A stretch of 64,000 nt of DNA, taken from NCBI RefSeq assembly GCF_019733355.1, contig NZ_JAIHLQ010000005.1, forward strand, positions 1 through 64,000. The letters run 5' to 3'. The notes beneath the pieces were generated by a model. It was not told the origin of the DNA and made no database searches. It was given only the letters and a program-made list of their open reading frames with translations. Origin of the DNA: Pseudomonas baetica (GTDB lineage Bacteria > Pseudomonadota > Gammaproteobacteria > Pseudomonadales > Pseudomonadaceae). Numbering within the stretch: the first letter of the stretch is position 1; each line of letters begins with the position of its first letter. Both the position numbers and the translations under genes were made by a program. Shown here piece by piece: positions 30,625-38,674 of the stretch.

Positions 30625-30639
30625 TAAGAATTATTCTCA
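30625..30639. promoter_or_regulatory. Fur-box candidate before the PA4570-like gene
   Basis: TAAGAATTATTCTCA matches 11 of 14 defined positions of the 7-1-7 Fur consensus TGATAATNATTATCA, and both halves are mutually symmetric. It ends 27 bases before the ATG at 30667. A TTGACG lies directly upstream (30617-30622). Confidence 0.6.
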
Positions 30640-30666
30640 TTGAAACCCTTCAAGGAGATGAGAACC

Positions 30667-30924
30667 ATGACTTATTTGATCGACGCTTGGCTGGATCGCC
30701 CACATCCGTACCTCAGAATTCTGCATCGGGAAACCGGTGAAGTCTGTGCAGTGCTTGAGGAGGAAGCCCTGCATGAGTTGCAGGATCAGGGTGATCTGGA
30801 TGTCAGCAGCCTGAACTCCAGCGAGCCGTTGGTATTAAAGGAGCTGGTGCGTAATCTGTTCCTGTTCTGCTACGCCCGGGCCTTGCGCCCGACCGGTGAG
30901 ATGCACAACAAGATTGAAGTATGA
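30667..30924 (+). CDS. PA4570-like small protein, probably iron-regulated
   Basis: An 85-residue acidic protein (TYLIDAWLDRPHPYLRILHRETGEVCAVLEEEALHELQDQG) with no signal peptide or membrane segment. Position after rplU/ispB and overall length match P. aeruginosa PA4570, a hypothetical gene I recall as strongly induced by iron starvation. A Fur-box candidate lies just upstream, which fits. No domain or catalytic motif is recognisable; a single Cys (VCAV) is present. AAGGAG precedes the ATG by about 12 bases, with a GATGAG nearer. Confidence 0.75.
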   Translation: MTYLIDAWLDRPHPYLRILHRETGEVCAVLEEEALHELQDQGDLDVSSLNSSEPLVLKELVRNLFLFCYARALRPTGEMHNKIEV

Positions 30925-30938
30925 AACGCGATAAAACC

Positions 30939-31027
30939 GTGGGAGCGAGCTTGCCCGCGAAAATGGAGTCTCAGGCAACACCAGGTGTGACTCAAAGAAC
31001 GCCTTCGCGAGCAAGCCCGCTCCCACA
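30939..31027. repeat. REPIN: inverted REP doublet, GTGGG-outside topology
   Basis: Copies at 30939-30961 (gtgggagcgagcttgcccgc) and 31003-31027 face each other with starts 64 bases apart, between the converging PA4570-like gene and fklB. Confidence 0.86.
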
Positions 31028-31055
31028 TTAGCTTGTCATAAGGACAGGCCAGGTC

Positions 31056-31673
31056 TTACAGAACGTCCAGCAACTCGACGTCGAATACCAGAACGCTGTG
31101 CGGCGGGATGCTGCCAACGCCTTGAGCGCCGTAAGCCAGTTCGCTCGGCACGTACAGACGCCATTTGCTGCCGGCATTCATCAGTTGCAGGGCTTCGGTC
31201 CAACCGGCGATCACGCCGCCGACCGGGAATTCGGCTGGCTGGCCACGCTCGTAAGAGCTGTCGAACACAGTGCCGTCGATCAGCGTGCCGTGGTAGTGAG
31301 TACGCACTTGATCTTCACGGGATGGCTTGGCGCCTTCACCCTGAGTCAGTACTTCGAATTGCAGGCCGGAAGCCAGAGTGGTGATGCCGTCGCGCTTGGC
31401 GTTTTCAGCCAGGAACGCCAGGCCTTCGCCAGCAGCCGCTTCAGCTTTTGCAGCCGCTTCGGCTTGCATGATTTCGCGGATGACCTTGAAGCTGGCGGAC
31501 ATTTCTTCCTGACCCACACGGCTTGGCTTACCGGCGAAAGCGTCGGTCAGACCGGCCAGGATGGCATCCAGGCTAACACCCGGTGGCGGGTTGTCACGCA
31601 GCTGGTCACCCAACTGACGGCCGATGCCGTAGCTGACGCGAGTTTCGTCGGTGGACAGATTTACTTCGGACAT
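31056..31673 (-). CDS. fklB: FKBP-type peptidyl-prolyl isomerase FklB
   Basis: A 205-residue isomerase with the helical FKBP dimerisation domain (MSEVNLSTDETRVSYGIGRQLGDQL..., residues 1-90), a long helix rich in Ala and Glu, and the FKBP catalytic domain (residues 100-205: VRTHYHGTLIDGTVFDSSYERG, PVGGVIAGWTEALQLMNAGSKWRLYVPSELAYG). There is no signal peptide, so it is a cytoplasmic FklB rather than a periplasmic Mip/FkpA. The first in-frame start (31862) would add 63 low-quality residues and is rejected in favour of MSEVNL. Confidence 0.94.
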   Translation of the reverse strand: MSEVNLSTDETRVSYGIGRQLGDQLRDNPPPGVSLDAILAGLTDAFAGKPSRVGQEEMSASFKVIREIMQAEAAAKAEAAAGEGLAFLAENAKRDGITTLASGLQFEVLTQGEGAKPSREDQVRTHYHGTLIDGTVFDSSYERGQPAEFPVGGVIAGWTEALQLMNAGSKWRLYVPSELAYGAQGVGSIPPHSVLVFDVELLDVL

Positions 31674-31795
31674 GACACTGCTCCGCTGTGCGGACGGCCA
31701 CAAGACTTGCCGTGCGTGCACAGCGCGTCCCGGCGCGCCCGGAACCAAAAGGGCGAGCAGACTAGCACAGATGCTCAGACGATGGGACGCAGCGC

Positions 31796-32101
31796 CTACA
31801 GGACCGAGCGCCAGGCGATCGGCAGCTTCAGGCTTTCCTCGCCACTGGCGCCAAGGCCACACATTTCATCGTGTACCGAGGTGTGTACGAGGTTGAACGG
31901 CAACACCGGGAAGTTATGCAACACATCCCGCGCATGCTCCACCGATCGCAGTGTCAGCAGGTTGCCCTTGAGATCACTCAACGGGTACGCCGCCCCATGC
32001 ATCCGCGCTTCGAGCAGATAGATCCCGCCCTCCATGGAGATCAGGTTCAGCTCATCGACTTTGTTGGCGATGGCATACACATTCAACTCTTGCAGGTTCA
32101 T
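31796..32101 (-). CDS. DUF6482 family protein
   Basis: A 101-residue soluble protein (MNLQELNVYAIANKVDELNLISMEGGIYLLEARMHG ... HARDVLHNFPVLPFNLVHTSVHDEMCGLGAS). It fits the DUF6482 family, common in Pseudomonas and of unknown role. The ATG at 32101 has GAGG 7 bases upstream, which favours it over a GTG at 32107. It lies between yqhA and fklB in the same direction, behind a strong hairpin. Confidence 0.78.
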   Translation of the reverse strand: MNLQELNVYAIANKVDELNLISMEGGIYLLEARMHGAAYPLSDLKGNLLTLRSVEHARDVLHNFPVLPFNLVHTSVHDEMCGLGASGEESLKLPIAWRSVL

Positions 32102-32180
32102 GAACACACCTCACGCAGCGGCGAGCCAAGACCTCTACAGGGTTAGTCCCGCACGCACCAAAGCACAAGCCACAAACGGC

Positions 32181-32216
32181 ACCGCCCGTCTGTTTCGCAA
32201 CAGACGGGTGGTTTCT
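32181..32216. terminator. hairpin, probable terminator after yqhA
   Basis: A long stem (10 perfect pairs, CCCGTCTGTT/AACAGACGGG, extendable on both sides) with a short loop lies 20 bases after the yqhA stop. T-runs on either strand are short, so termination may be partial. Confidence 0.6.
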
Positions 32217-32235
32217 TGCAGCGCTCAAACCTTGA

Positions 32236-32724
32236 TCAGTGCTTGGTGACCTTGTCGAGATAGCCCATGGCGAACGCCGAGACGACAAACGTCATGTGGA
32301 TGATCACGTACCACATCAGATGTTCGGGATCGACGTTCCTGGCGTCCATGAAGATCCGTAGCAAGTGGATCGAGGAGATCGCCACGATCGAGGCCGCCAC
32401 TTTCATCTTCAGCGAGGAAGAGTCCATGGTTCCGAGCCAGCTGAGTTTTTCCTTGCCTTCGTCGATGTCCAGTTCAGAGACGAAATTCTCGTAGCCGGAA
32501 ATCATCACCATCACCAACAGGCCGCCCACCAGCGCCATGTCGATCAGCGACAGCAGTACCAGAATCAACTCCGATTCGGCCATCGAGAACACGTTGGGCA
32601 GGATATGGATGACTTCCTGAAAAAATTTCAACGCCAAAGCCAGCAGCCCGAGGGACAACCCTATATAGATCGGCGCCAGCAGCCAGCGCGAGGCGTACAT
32701 TGCGTTTTCGATAAAGCGTTCCAT
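32236..32724 (-). CDS. UPF0114/YqhA family inner membrane protein
   Basis: A 162-residue protein with four likely membrane helices (residues about 14-34, 52-74, 105-125, 136-156), beginning [25 protein letters not shown] and carrying the segment [47 protein letters not shown], the hallmark of the family. Length is typical. No transported substrate or function is established. It is divergent from the lipoprotein gene at 32886. Confidence 0.9.
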   Translation of the reverse strand: MERFIENAMYASRWLLAPIYIGLSLGLLALALKFFQEVIHILPNVFSMAESELILVLLSLIDMALVGGLLVMVMISGYENFVSELDIDEGKEKLSWLGTMDSSSLKMKVAASIVAISSIHLLRIFMDARNVDPEHLMWYVIIHMTFVVSAFAMGYLDKVTKH

Positions 32725-32885
32725 TGAATCTCACACAAGGGGCTGGAAAATGGCGGCGAGTATACCAGCCACCGAAGACAGCCAGAAACTGCCCGCAAGT
32801 CCGGCACCTGCGTGTGTGTGCCAAAGTTTTTCTGCTAGTGTCCAAACCAATGACAGCCCCGTGACAGTGGACAGGACGCGTTGAA

Positions 32886-34715
32886 ATGGATGTGCGATTG
32901 CCGATAACGATTGCCGGAATGTGCCTTGTGCTACTGATCAGTGGTTGCTCGCCCGGCGATGAGAAACACGCGGTCAGCCTTGAGGAAAAAACTGCAACGT
33001 TCGAACAGTCTCTCGACGCCATCACTGATCCGAAACTCAAGGACGCCGTCACCGAGCTCGGCGGCTCGCTGCTGTTGCTTGAGCGCGCACAGCTCAAACT
33101 CGAAGGCAATCCACTGCGCACCGAATATGGCGAGGACGCCCTCGGCGTGCTCAAGCACTACCCTACCCCGCAGGCGCTGGTCGATACCTTCATCAATGGC
33201 CTGTTCGTCTTGCACAAGGACGCCAGTTCCGATTACCTCACCGACCTGCAACCGGTATTCCCGTTCAACCTCAACATCCCCGGCGGCTTCCTGTTTCCCC
33301 ATCGTGTGGAATGGCAATCGGTGACGTTGAGTAACAAGCGCGTCATCCCCTACCAGCCCGAGTGGTCGGAAACCGATCCCGGCATACAGCTCAGCCCGTC
33401 CAGTTCCAACGTCACCAACCCCGATGACCTGACCGTAACCTACCCGTTCATCGAAGGTCTGGATGTGGACAAGAAAAGTCAGCCGCAACCGGTGAGCCTG
33501 CAGGGCAAGGTTGAAGTCATCGCGCCGCGACGACTGTACAGTTTCGACCTGACGCAAAAGGACGTCGGCCAGACCCGCACCAACGACAACCTGAGCGTCA
33601 AACTGCTGAAGCTTGAAAAGAACTACGCCGAAGTTGAATTCAGCAACAACCTTCCCTTACCAGCGGAAGTCGCCGATTCGCAACTCAATCCGCTGATCGT
33701 TCAGGCCCGCGACGCCACCGGGCAATACCTGGTCCGCGCCGGTTCAATCAATGAAAGCCCGGAACAAGTAGCCTTCTACGAAAAACAACTGACGCACCTG
33801 CAACAACAGAAAACCTGGAGCGACACGCTGGAAAAGCAGCTCAGCGCCGATCAGCAAGCCTTCGAGCAACAACACCCGCAGCGCTATAGCAAGGTCTATT
33901 TCAACGGCCCGATCGAGACGCTGGAAGTCCGCGTGCTGGACTTCTCATCCGCCACCGTCACCCGCCAGTCGCTCGATCTCCCCATTCGCGCCTTTCATCA
34001 GCACACCACGGACAAAGCCATCCAGCCGCTGGTTCTGCCGGTGGTGGTGTATGACGATCTGGCCGCGAACTGGCTCAAGGGCGCGAGCCTGACTGAAGAA
34101 CAGTTGAAAGCCGGCATCCGTGTCCATCAATCCGTGGAAGACCCCAGCGCCGCACGCATCGAGTTTTCCCATCGCCGCACCTTCAACGACGAGTTGCTCG
34201 GCGACGACTTCAACCCCGGCGAAAGCCCGGTGACGTTCTTCACCGAGAAACACAACGGCAAACTCGATGAGCCGATCGAACTGCCGCCCGAGGCCTATCA
34301 GGTCGATCCGCTGCGAGCGACGATCACTTACGATCTGAATCTGTTCCCGCAAACCCCAGCGATAGCCGTAGGCTCGATGCCGTTGTTTCTGGCAACGGTG
34401 GCCAAGCAAGCGTACGACGCCAAGTCCTTGCCCAAGGGTCTGGAGATCAAGAACAACGCGCTTGTGGTAGACCTGAAACAGTTTCCGGCCAACGAATGGC
34501 GCTTCTTCGTCAAGGACGACAGCGGCAACTATCTCAAGCAGATTCTCTCGGTCAGCCACGATGCGAGCGCAGAGGGCCCGGCGTTGTTCGGCGTGCATTA
34601 CTTCTATGGCCGCCCAACCCACGTGGAAACCTATCAGCGAACTGACCTCACCACCCTGCAATACGGCTTCGAGGTCAAACTCGACCCAGCGCAGTTGACC
34701 GACCCTGCGCTCTAA
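32886..34715 (+). CDS. putative large lipoprotein of unknown function
   Basis: A 609-residue protein with a lipoprotein signal (LPITIAGMCLVLLISGC), so lipidation is expected at Cys21. Residue 22 is Ser, which would favour outer-membrane sorting. The remainder is soluble, rich in beta-type segments (KVEVIAPRRLYSFDLTQ, NYAEVEFSNNLPLP, GPIETLEVRVLDFSSATVTRQSLDLPI), with a Gln-rich helical stretch near residues 290-340 and a closing block that looks like a folded domain (FFVKDDSGNYLKQILSVSHDASAEGPALFGVHYFYG). I recognise no named domain. It is monocistronic, and its stop overlaps the convergent gene at 34712 by four bases. Confidence 0.7.
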   Translation: MDVRLPITIAGMCLVLLISGCSPGDEKHAVSLEEKTATFEQSLDAITDPKLKDAVTELGGSLLLLERAQLKLEGNPLRTEYGEDALGVLKHYPTPQALVDTFINGLFVLHKDASSDYLTDLQPVFPFNLNIPGGFLFPHRVEWQSVTLSNKRVIPYQPEWSETDPGIQLSPSSSNVTNPDDLTVTYPFIEGLDVDKKSQPQPVSLQGKVEVIAPRRLYSFDLTQKDVGQTRTNDNLSVKLLKLEKNYAEVEFSNNLPLPAEVADSQLNPLIVQARDATGQYLVRAGSINESPEQVAFYEKQLTHLQQQKTWSDTLEKQLSADQQAFEQQHPQRYSKVYFNGPIETLEVRVLDFSSATVTRQSLDLPIRAFHQHTTDKAIQPLVLPVVVYDDLAANWLKGASLTEEQLKAGIRVHQSVEDPSAARIEFSHRRTFNDELLGDDFNPGESPVTFFTEKHNGKLDEPIELPPEAYQVDPLRATITYDLNLFPQTPAIAVGSMPLFLATVAKQAYDAKSLPKGLEIKNNALVVDLKQFPANEWRFFVKDDSGNYLKQILSVSHDASAEGPALFGVHYFYGRPTHVETYQRTDLTTLQYGFEVKLDPAQLTDPAL

Positions 34716-35032
34716 CTGTTGAGACTCCGTCCGCGCCCCCCGTTGATCTGCCGAAGCTGGGCTTGCAGGTGCAGGCTCCAGATCTGCGGATCATCGGCCA
34801 GCTCATAGCCGTGCAGCGTCAGACTTTCGACGATGGTGTCGAGGATCGACTCGGCGGCGACTGGCCCGTGGAAAGGGCCTTGGGCTTTGATAGCGGAAGG
34901 TTGTTCACCGGCCATGCCGGCAGCGAAGAGCAGCGTCCACATGCCGGTATCGCCGGCCAACGGTTTGATGGCGCATTCGATACGGGTCACGAGACCCAGG
35001 CATTGACGGGTGAGGCAGAGGTTGCGCGACAT
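34712..35032 (-). CDS. hypothetical protein
   Basis: A 106-residue soluble protein (MSRNLCLTRQCLGLVTRIECAIKPLAGDTGMWTLLFAAG ... ADDPQIWSLHLQAQLRQINGG). It has no signal peptide, membrane helix or recognised domain. Three Cys lie within the first 20 residues (Cys6, Cys11, Cys20). Composition and codon use look like the neighbours. It is convergent with the large lipoprotein gene, sharing four bases at the stops. Its reality rests on full open length and a sensible start. Confidence 0.6.
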   Translation of the reverse strand: MSRNLCLTRQCLGLVTRIECAIKPLAGDTGMWTLLFAAGMAGEQPSAIKAQGPFHGPVAAESILDTIVESLTLHGYELADDPQIWSLHLQAQLRQINGGRGRSLNS

Positions 35033-35352
35033 GGCGGCGACCCTCGGTGAAGCCGGTATTCAGCCCTCACGGGAGGACTGGCTCGATCCAGTGATACTGT
35101 CGATATCCTTGAGCTGAGAATAGAAGAAAAGTTCGCCGCGCAAGCCGCACGAAACCAGAATGCGCCGAATGGTCATAGTGTGAATATTGGCGCCAGAGTA
35201 GTGGCACTTTCTATTGGATTCACCCTGAAAATGTGGGAGGGGGCTTACTCCCGAAGGCAGTGTGTCAGGCAACAGATTCGTTGGCTGATACTCCACCTTC
35301 GGGAGCAAGCCCCCTCCCACTGTTTTGATGCAGTTTTTGACCTGGTTAAGGT
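35033..35352. other. intergenic space with a REPIN and one doubtful micro-ORF
   Basis: This 320-base gap holds the REPIN at 35232-35320. A 38-codon minus-strand reading frame (35060-35176, MTIRRILVSCGLRGELFF...) has no ribosome site that I can see, so I do not call it a gene. Confidence 0.5.
35232..35320. repeat. REPIN of a second sequence group (GTGGGAGGGGGCTTGCTCCCGA)
   Basis: Copies at 35232-35255 and 35298-35320 face each other, starts 66 bases apart, GTGGG outward. The core is gggggcttactcccgaa and ttcgggagcaagccccctcccac, different from the GAGCGGGCTTGCTCGCGAA core of the other doublets but with the same layout. Confidence 0.85.
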
Positions 35353-37791
35353 TTACGCCGGCTTGGCTTCTACCAACGCCTCTTGCGCCAGCTCCTTCTC
35401 AGCCTCCTTCAAATCCTCTTCGCTGATCATCTCGGCAATCACCCGCAGACGCTCAACCACCCGCGCATTGACGCTGCCTTCAGGGAACTGACCGTCAGCA
35501 TCCGGTTCACCGGCCGGCTCGCCAACCAGCAGGCTCAGCGCCTCGTCGGCCTGCCGCACCGCGTAAACGTGGAACTGCCCGGCGCGCACCGCCGCCAATA
35601 CTTTTTCGTCGAGCATCAGGGTGGCGACGTTGGCCTGCGGAATGATCGCCCCCTGCTCGCCGGTCAGCCCACGTGCCTCGCAGAGGCGGAAGAAGCCTTC
35701 GATCTTCTCGTTGACCCCGCCAACTGCCTGCACTTCACCGAACTGGTTGATGGAGCCGGTGATCGCAAAGCATTGCTTGAGCGGTGTTTTCGACAGCGCC
35801 GAAATCAACGTGCAGGCCTCGCCCAACGAAGCACTGTCGCCATCGACGTAACCGTAGGACTGCTCCAGCGCGATGCTCGCGGAAATCGCCAACGGGAATT
35901 CCTGCGCATAACGACTGCCCAGATAGCCGGTGAGGATCATCACGCCTTTGGAGTGAATTGGCTGACCGAGGTTGACCTCACGCTCGATGTCAACGATCCC
36001 GCTGCCGCCCGGATACACCGTGGCGGAAATCCGCGCCGGCACACCGAACGCCGAATCACCGACTTCGAGCACGGTCAGACCGTTGCACTTGCCGACCGCC
36101 GCACCGTCGGTATCGATCAGGATGATCCCGGCGAGCATGTCGTCGAGAATCCGCGCCGACACACGCCCGGTGCGAGTGGCCTTGGCTTTCAGCGCACGCT
36201 CGATATGCCCGGCATCGGTCATTTCATCGCCGGCCAGATGACGGATGAAATCCGCCTCGCTGACCAACTGGAACAGATCACCGATACGCGCCGACAAGCG
36301 CCCCTGATGCTCGGCCAGACGGGCGCTGTACGTCGCCAGACGCGCGACCGCATCGGCGGTCAAAGGCGCCATGCCTTCTTCAGAAGTGCGGGTTTTGAGC
36401 AACTGGGCGAATTGCTCCAGGCTCTCGTCGACCATCGGAATGTCTTCGTCGAAGTCGACCAGAACGCGGAACATCTCCTGGAAGTCCGGATCGAGGTCTT
36501 GCAGCGTGTAATACAGCGAACGTGCGCCGATGATGATGACTTTGACCTGCAACGGGATGTGCTGCGGGTTGAGGGTCACGGTGGCGAAGCGGCCCATCTC
36601 GCCCAGCGGCGATTCCATTTTCAGCTTGCGCGATTGCAGGGCGCGCTTGAGCGCATCCCACACGAATGGCTCGCTGAGCATTTTTTCCGCTTCAAGAATC
36701 AGGAAGCCGCCATTGGCGCGGTGCAGCGCGCCTGGACGCAACTGGCGATAGGTGGTGTAGAGCGCGCCCTGATCGGTGGTGTACTCGATGCGACCGAACA
36801 GGTTTTCGTAAGTCGGGTGCGGCTCGAATACCACCGGCGCGCCGCCGCTGGCCGGATGCCCGACCATCAGACTTGGTGCGTATTGCTCTTCCAGCAGTTT
36901 GCGCGCAACGGCGTCAGTCTTGCTGTCATCGACCAGTTGCTCGACCACGGTTTTGAGCAGGTACACCTGCATCGCTTGCAGGTAACCGCAGACGGCGGCG
37001 TTCTCCGCGTACTTCTCCGACAGGGGCGACAGCAGCGGCTGCAAGGCCAGGGTGATGGTTTCTTCGTTGAGCTGACGCAGTTGGTTATTCGACTCACGCT
37101 TCCACTGCGGCAGGCTGGCGAGTTCTTCGTTCAGACGTTCTTCGAGACCGGAGATGTCATCGTGAAAACGTTCGCGATCCGTTTCCGGCAATTGCGAAAA
37201 TTCAGCCTCATCCAGCGCCTTGCCGTCGAGCATCGGCGTGAAGGCGATGTTGCTGCTGTCGCGGTACAGGGCGACGTCTTTTTCCAGGGCCAGACGCTCG
37301 ATGATATCGAGGGCCTTGTCGTAGCGCCGGTTGAAAGCGCGGTCGATGGCGCTTTTCTTTTGCTGGTAGGACGGATGTTCGAACACGGCCGGGAAGGTCG
37401 CCAGCAGATTGTCGATCAAGCCGTTGATGTCACCGATAAACGAGCCGGCCGTACCCGAAGGCAACTCAAGAACGCGAGGCTCGCGAGGTTCGTCGAAGTT
37501 ATTGACATAGACCCAGTCCGCCGGGGTCTGCAGGCGTTTGCCTTCGGCTTTCAGGTAGCGTTTGACGAACGAGAAGCGACCGGTGCCGGGCTCGCCCATG
37601 ACGAATACGTTGTAACCGGGGCGCGGCATGGCCACACCGAACTGCAAGGCTTCGACCGCACGTTCCTGGCCGAGCACACCGCGAAAGGGCTCCAGATCAT
37701 TGGTGGTAGTGAAGCTGAACTGTTCAGCGGAAAACGGACGGGTCAGCGCTTCGGGCGCTATACGCAGGCTGGCAGCAACAGGATCAGGCAT
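35353..37791 (-). CDS. LonB-like/YcbZ family ATP-dependent protease homologue
   Basis: An 812-residue protein of the AAA_32 plus Lon-protease-domain family (E. coli YcbZ type), soluble and without the Lon substrate-binding N-domain. The C-terminal protease domain keeps the Ser-Lys dyad: Ser653 in DGDSASLGEA and Lys696 in GGVNEKIEG. The ATPase-like half is unusual: the Walker A position reads GEPGTGRFS (residues 66-74) with Arg72 where Lys is expected, and the likely Walker B is GGFLILEAE. A long insert with helical and coiled segments (about 130-290) separates them. The targets are unknown. It is monocistronic and divergent from the DUF3015 gene. Confidence 0.88.
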   Translation of the reverse strand: MPDPVAASLRIAPEALTRPFSAEQFSFTTTNDLEPFRGVLGQERAVEALQFGVAMPRPGYNVFVMGEPGTGRFSFVKRYLKAEGKRLQTPADWVYVNNFDEPREPRVLELPSGTAGSFIGDINGLIDNLLATFPAVFEHPSYQQKKSAIDRAFNRRYDKALDIIERLALEKDVALYRDSSNIAFTPMLDGKALDEAEFSQLPETDRERFHDDISGLEERLNEELASLPQWKRESNNQLRQLNEETITLALQPLLSPLSEKYAENAAVCGYLQAMQVYLLKTVVEQLVDDSKTDAVARKLLEEQYAPSLMVGHPASGGAPVVFEPHPTYENLFGRIEYTTDQGALYTTYRQLRPGALHRANGGFLILEAEKMLSEPFVWDALKRALQSRKLKMESPLGEMGRFATVTLNPQHIPLQVKVIIIGARSLYYTLQDLDPDFQEMFRVLVDFDEDIPMVDESLEQFAQLLKTRTSEEGMAPLTADAVARLATYSARLAEHQGRLSARIGDLFQLVSEADFIRHLAGDEMTDAGHIERALKAKATRTGRVSARILDDMLAGIILIDTDGAAVGKCNGLTVLEVGDSAFGVPARISATVYPGGSGIVDIEREVNLGQPIHSKGVMILTGYLGSRYAQEFPLAISASIALEQSYGYVDGDSASLGEACTLISALSKTPLKQCFAITGSINQFGEVQAVGGVNEKIEGFFRLCEARGLTGEQGAIIPQANVATLMLDEKVLAAVRAGQFHVYAVRQADEALSLLVGEPAGEPDADGQFPEGSVNARVVERLRVIAEMISEEDLKEAEKELAQEALVEAKPA

Positions 37792-38091
37792 CGGGCTTCC
37801 TTAACAATCAGGCGGGGCAGATAGCGGCATTCTGGCGCCGCCCGTGCCCCACTGGCAAGGCGCGCCCTATGACAAAGCATAGACAAACGGTCGGCCCCAC
37901 CCCCGCCCCCGTGAAATCGGGGTTATCGCCAAATCTTTTGTAAAAACTCACGGAACCCCAGGAACGTGCCTAAACTCCAAACTGCGCGGCTGGAACTAAT
38001 ACCGGCCCACTGGCGCTTTCAGGATCTGTTCTGTACAGAGCTTGGGGGCCAGAACCCTGTCCATTGGTATGCACACAAAGAGAACAAAGCT
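37792..38091. other. divergent intergenic region, Lon-like gene / DUF3015 gene
   Basis: About 300 bases between two divergent starts. I see no tRNA, repeat or convincing promoter pair. An upstream in-frame extension of the DUF3015 gene (to 37966) exists but would disrupt its signal peptide. Confidence 0.4.
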
Positions 38092-38580
38092 ATGAAACGG
38101 ATTCTTCTCGGTACTCTCTTCACCGCTGTATCCATCAACGCAATGGCGCAAGCCCCGGGCGGCCCGGATTGCGGTTGGGGCAACATGCTGTTCGAAGGTC
38201 AGCGTGGCACCCCGGCTCACTTCCTGGCCTCCACCACCAACGGCACTTCCGGTAATGCCACGTTCGGTATGACGTCCGGCACCAACGGTTGCTCGACCAA
38301 CGCGTCGCTGACCTACGGCGGCAAATCCTGGATTGCCATGAATGGCATGATGAACGAGCTGTCCGAAGACATGGCAAAAGGCAACGGCGAAGCGCTGACG
38401 ACCTATGCCGTGGTCCTGGGCGTGGCGCCGCAAGACCGCGCGCACTTCGCTGCCGTCACTCACGAGCACTTCCAGCAGATCTTCAGCAAGGCTGACGTGA
38501 CCGCTGAAGACGTGCATACCAACACCCTGGCCGTTCTGAAGTCAGACCCACGTCTGGCCAAGTACGCCACTCAGGCTTAA
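38092..38580 (+). CDS. DUF3015 family exported protein
   Basis: A 162-residue protein with a signal peptide (MKRILLGTLFTAVSINAMAQAPGG, cleavage after AMA or AQA) and the DUF3015 body: GPDCGWGNMLFEGQRGTPAHFLASTTNGTSGNATFGMTSGTNGC with two conserved Cys, then a helical C-terminus. It is predicted periplasmic or surface-exposed. The function is unknown. It precedes the DUF4105 gene, separated by a strong terminator. The ATG at 38092 is the only start that leaves the signal peptide N-terminal. Confidence 0.87.
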   Translation: MKRILLGTLFTAVSINAMAQAPGGPDCGWGNMLFEGQRGTPAHFLASTTNGTSGNATFGMTSGTNGCSTNASLTYGGKSWIAMNGMMNELSEDMAKGNGEALTTYAVVLGVAPQDRAHFAAVTHEHFQQIFSKADVTAEDVHTNTLAVLKSDPRLAKYATQA

Positions 38581-38590
38581 GCTCGACCCC

Positions 38591-38623
38591 ACCCGCTTCT
38601 TTCGGGAAGCGGGTTTTGTTTTT
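38591..38623 (+). terminator. terminator after the DUF3015 gene
   Basis: A 9-bp stem ACCCGCTTC/GAAGCGGGT with a 6-base loop is followed by TTTTGTTTTTTC, 10 bases past the stop. Confidence 0.92.
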
Positions 38624-38674
38624 TCGGCCCGTCCCTCTTTGGGTCTTTTTTCTTTCCTGTTTAAGTTGCCGACT

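Noticed and set aside
35060..35176. 38-codon minus-strand reading frame in the 35 kb gap
   Set aside because: It has no ribosome binding site or recognisable features.
35383..37824. Open frame of 813 codons opposite the Lon-like gene
   Set aside because: It mirrors the coding strand frame and has no recognisable protein features or ribosome site.
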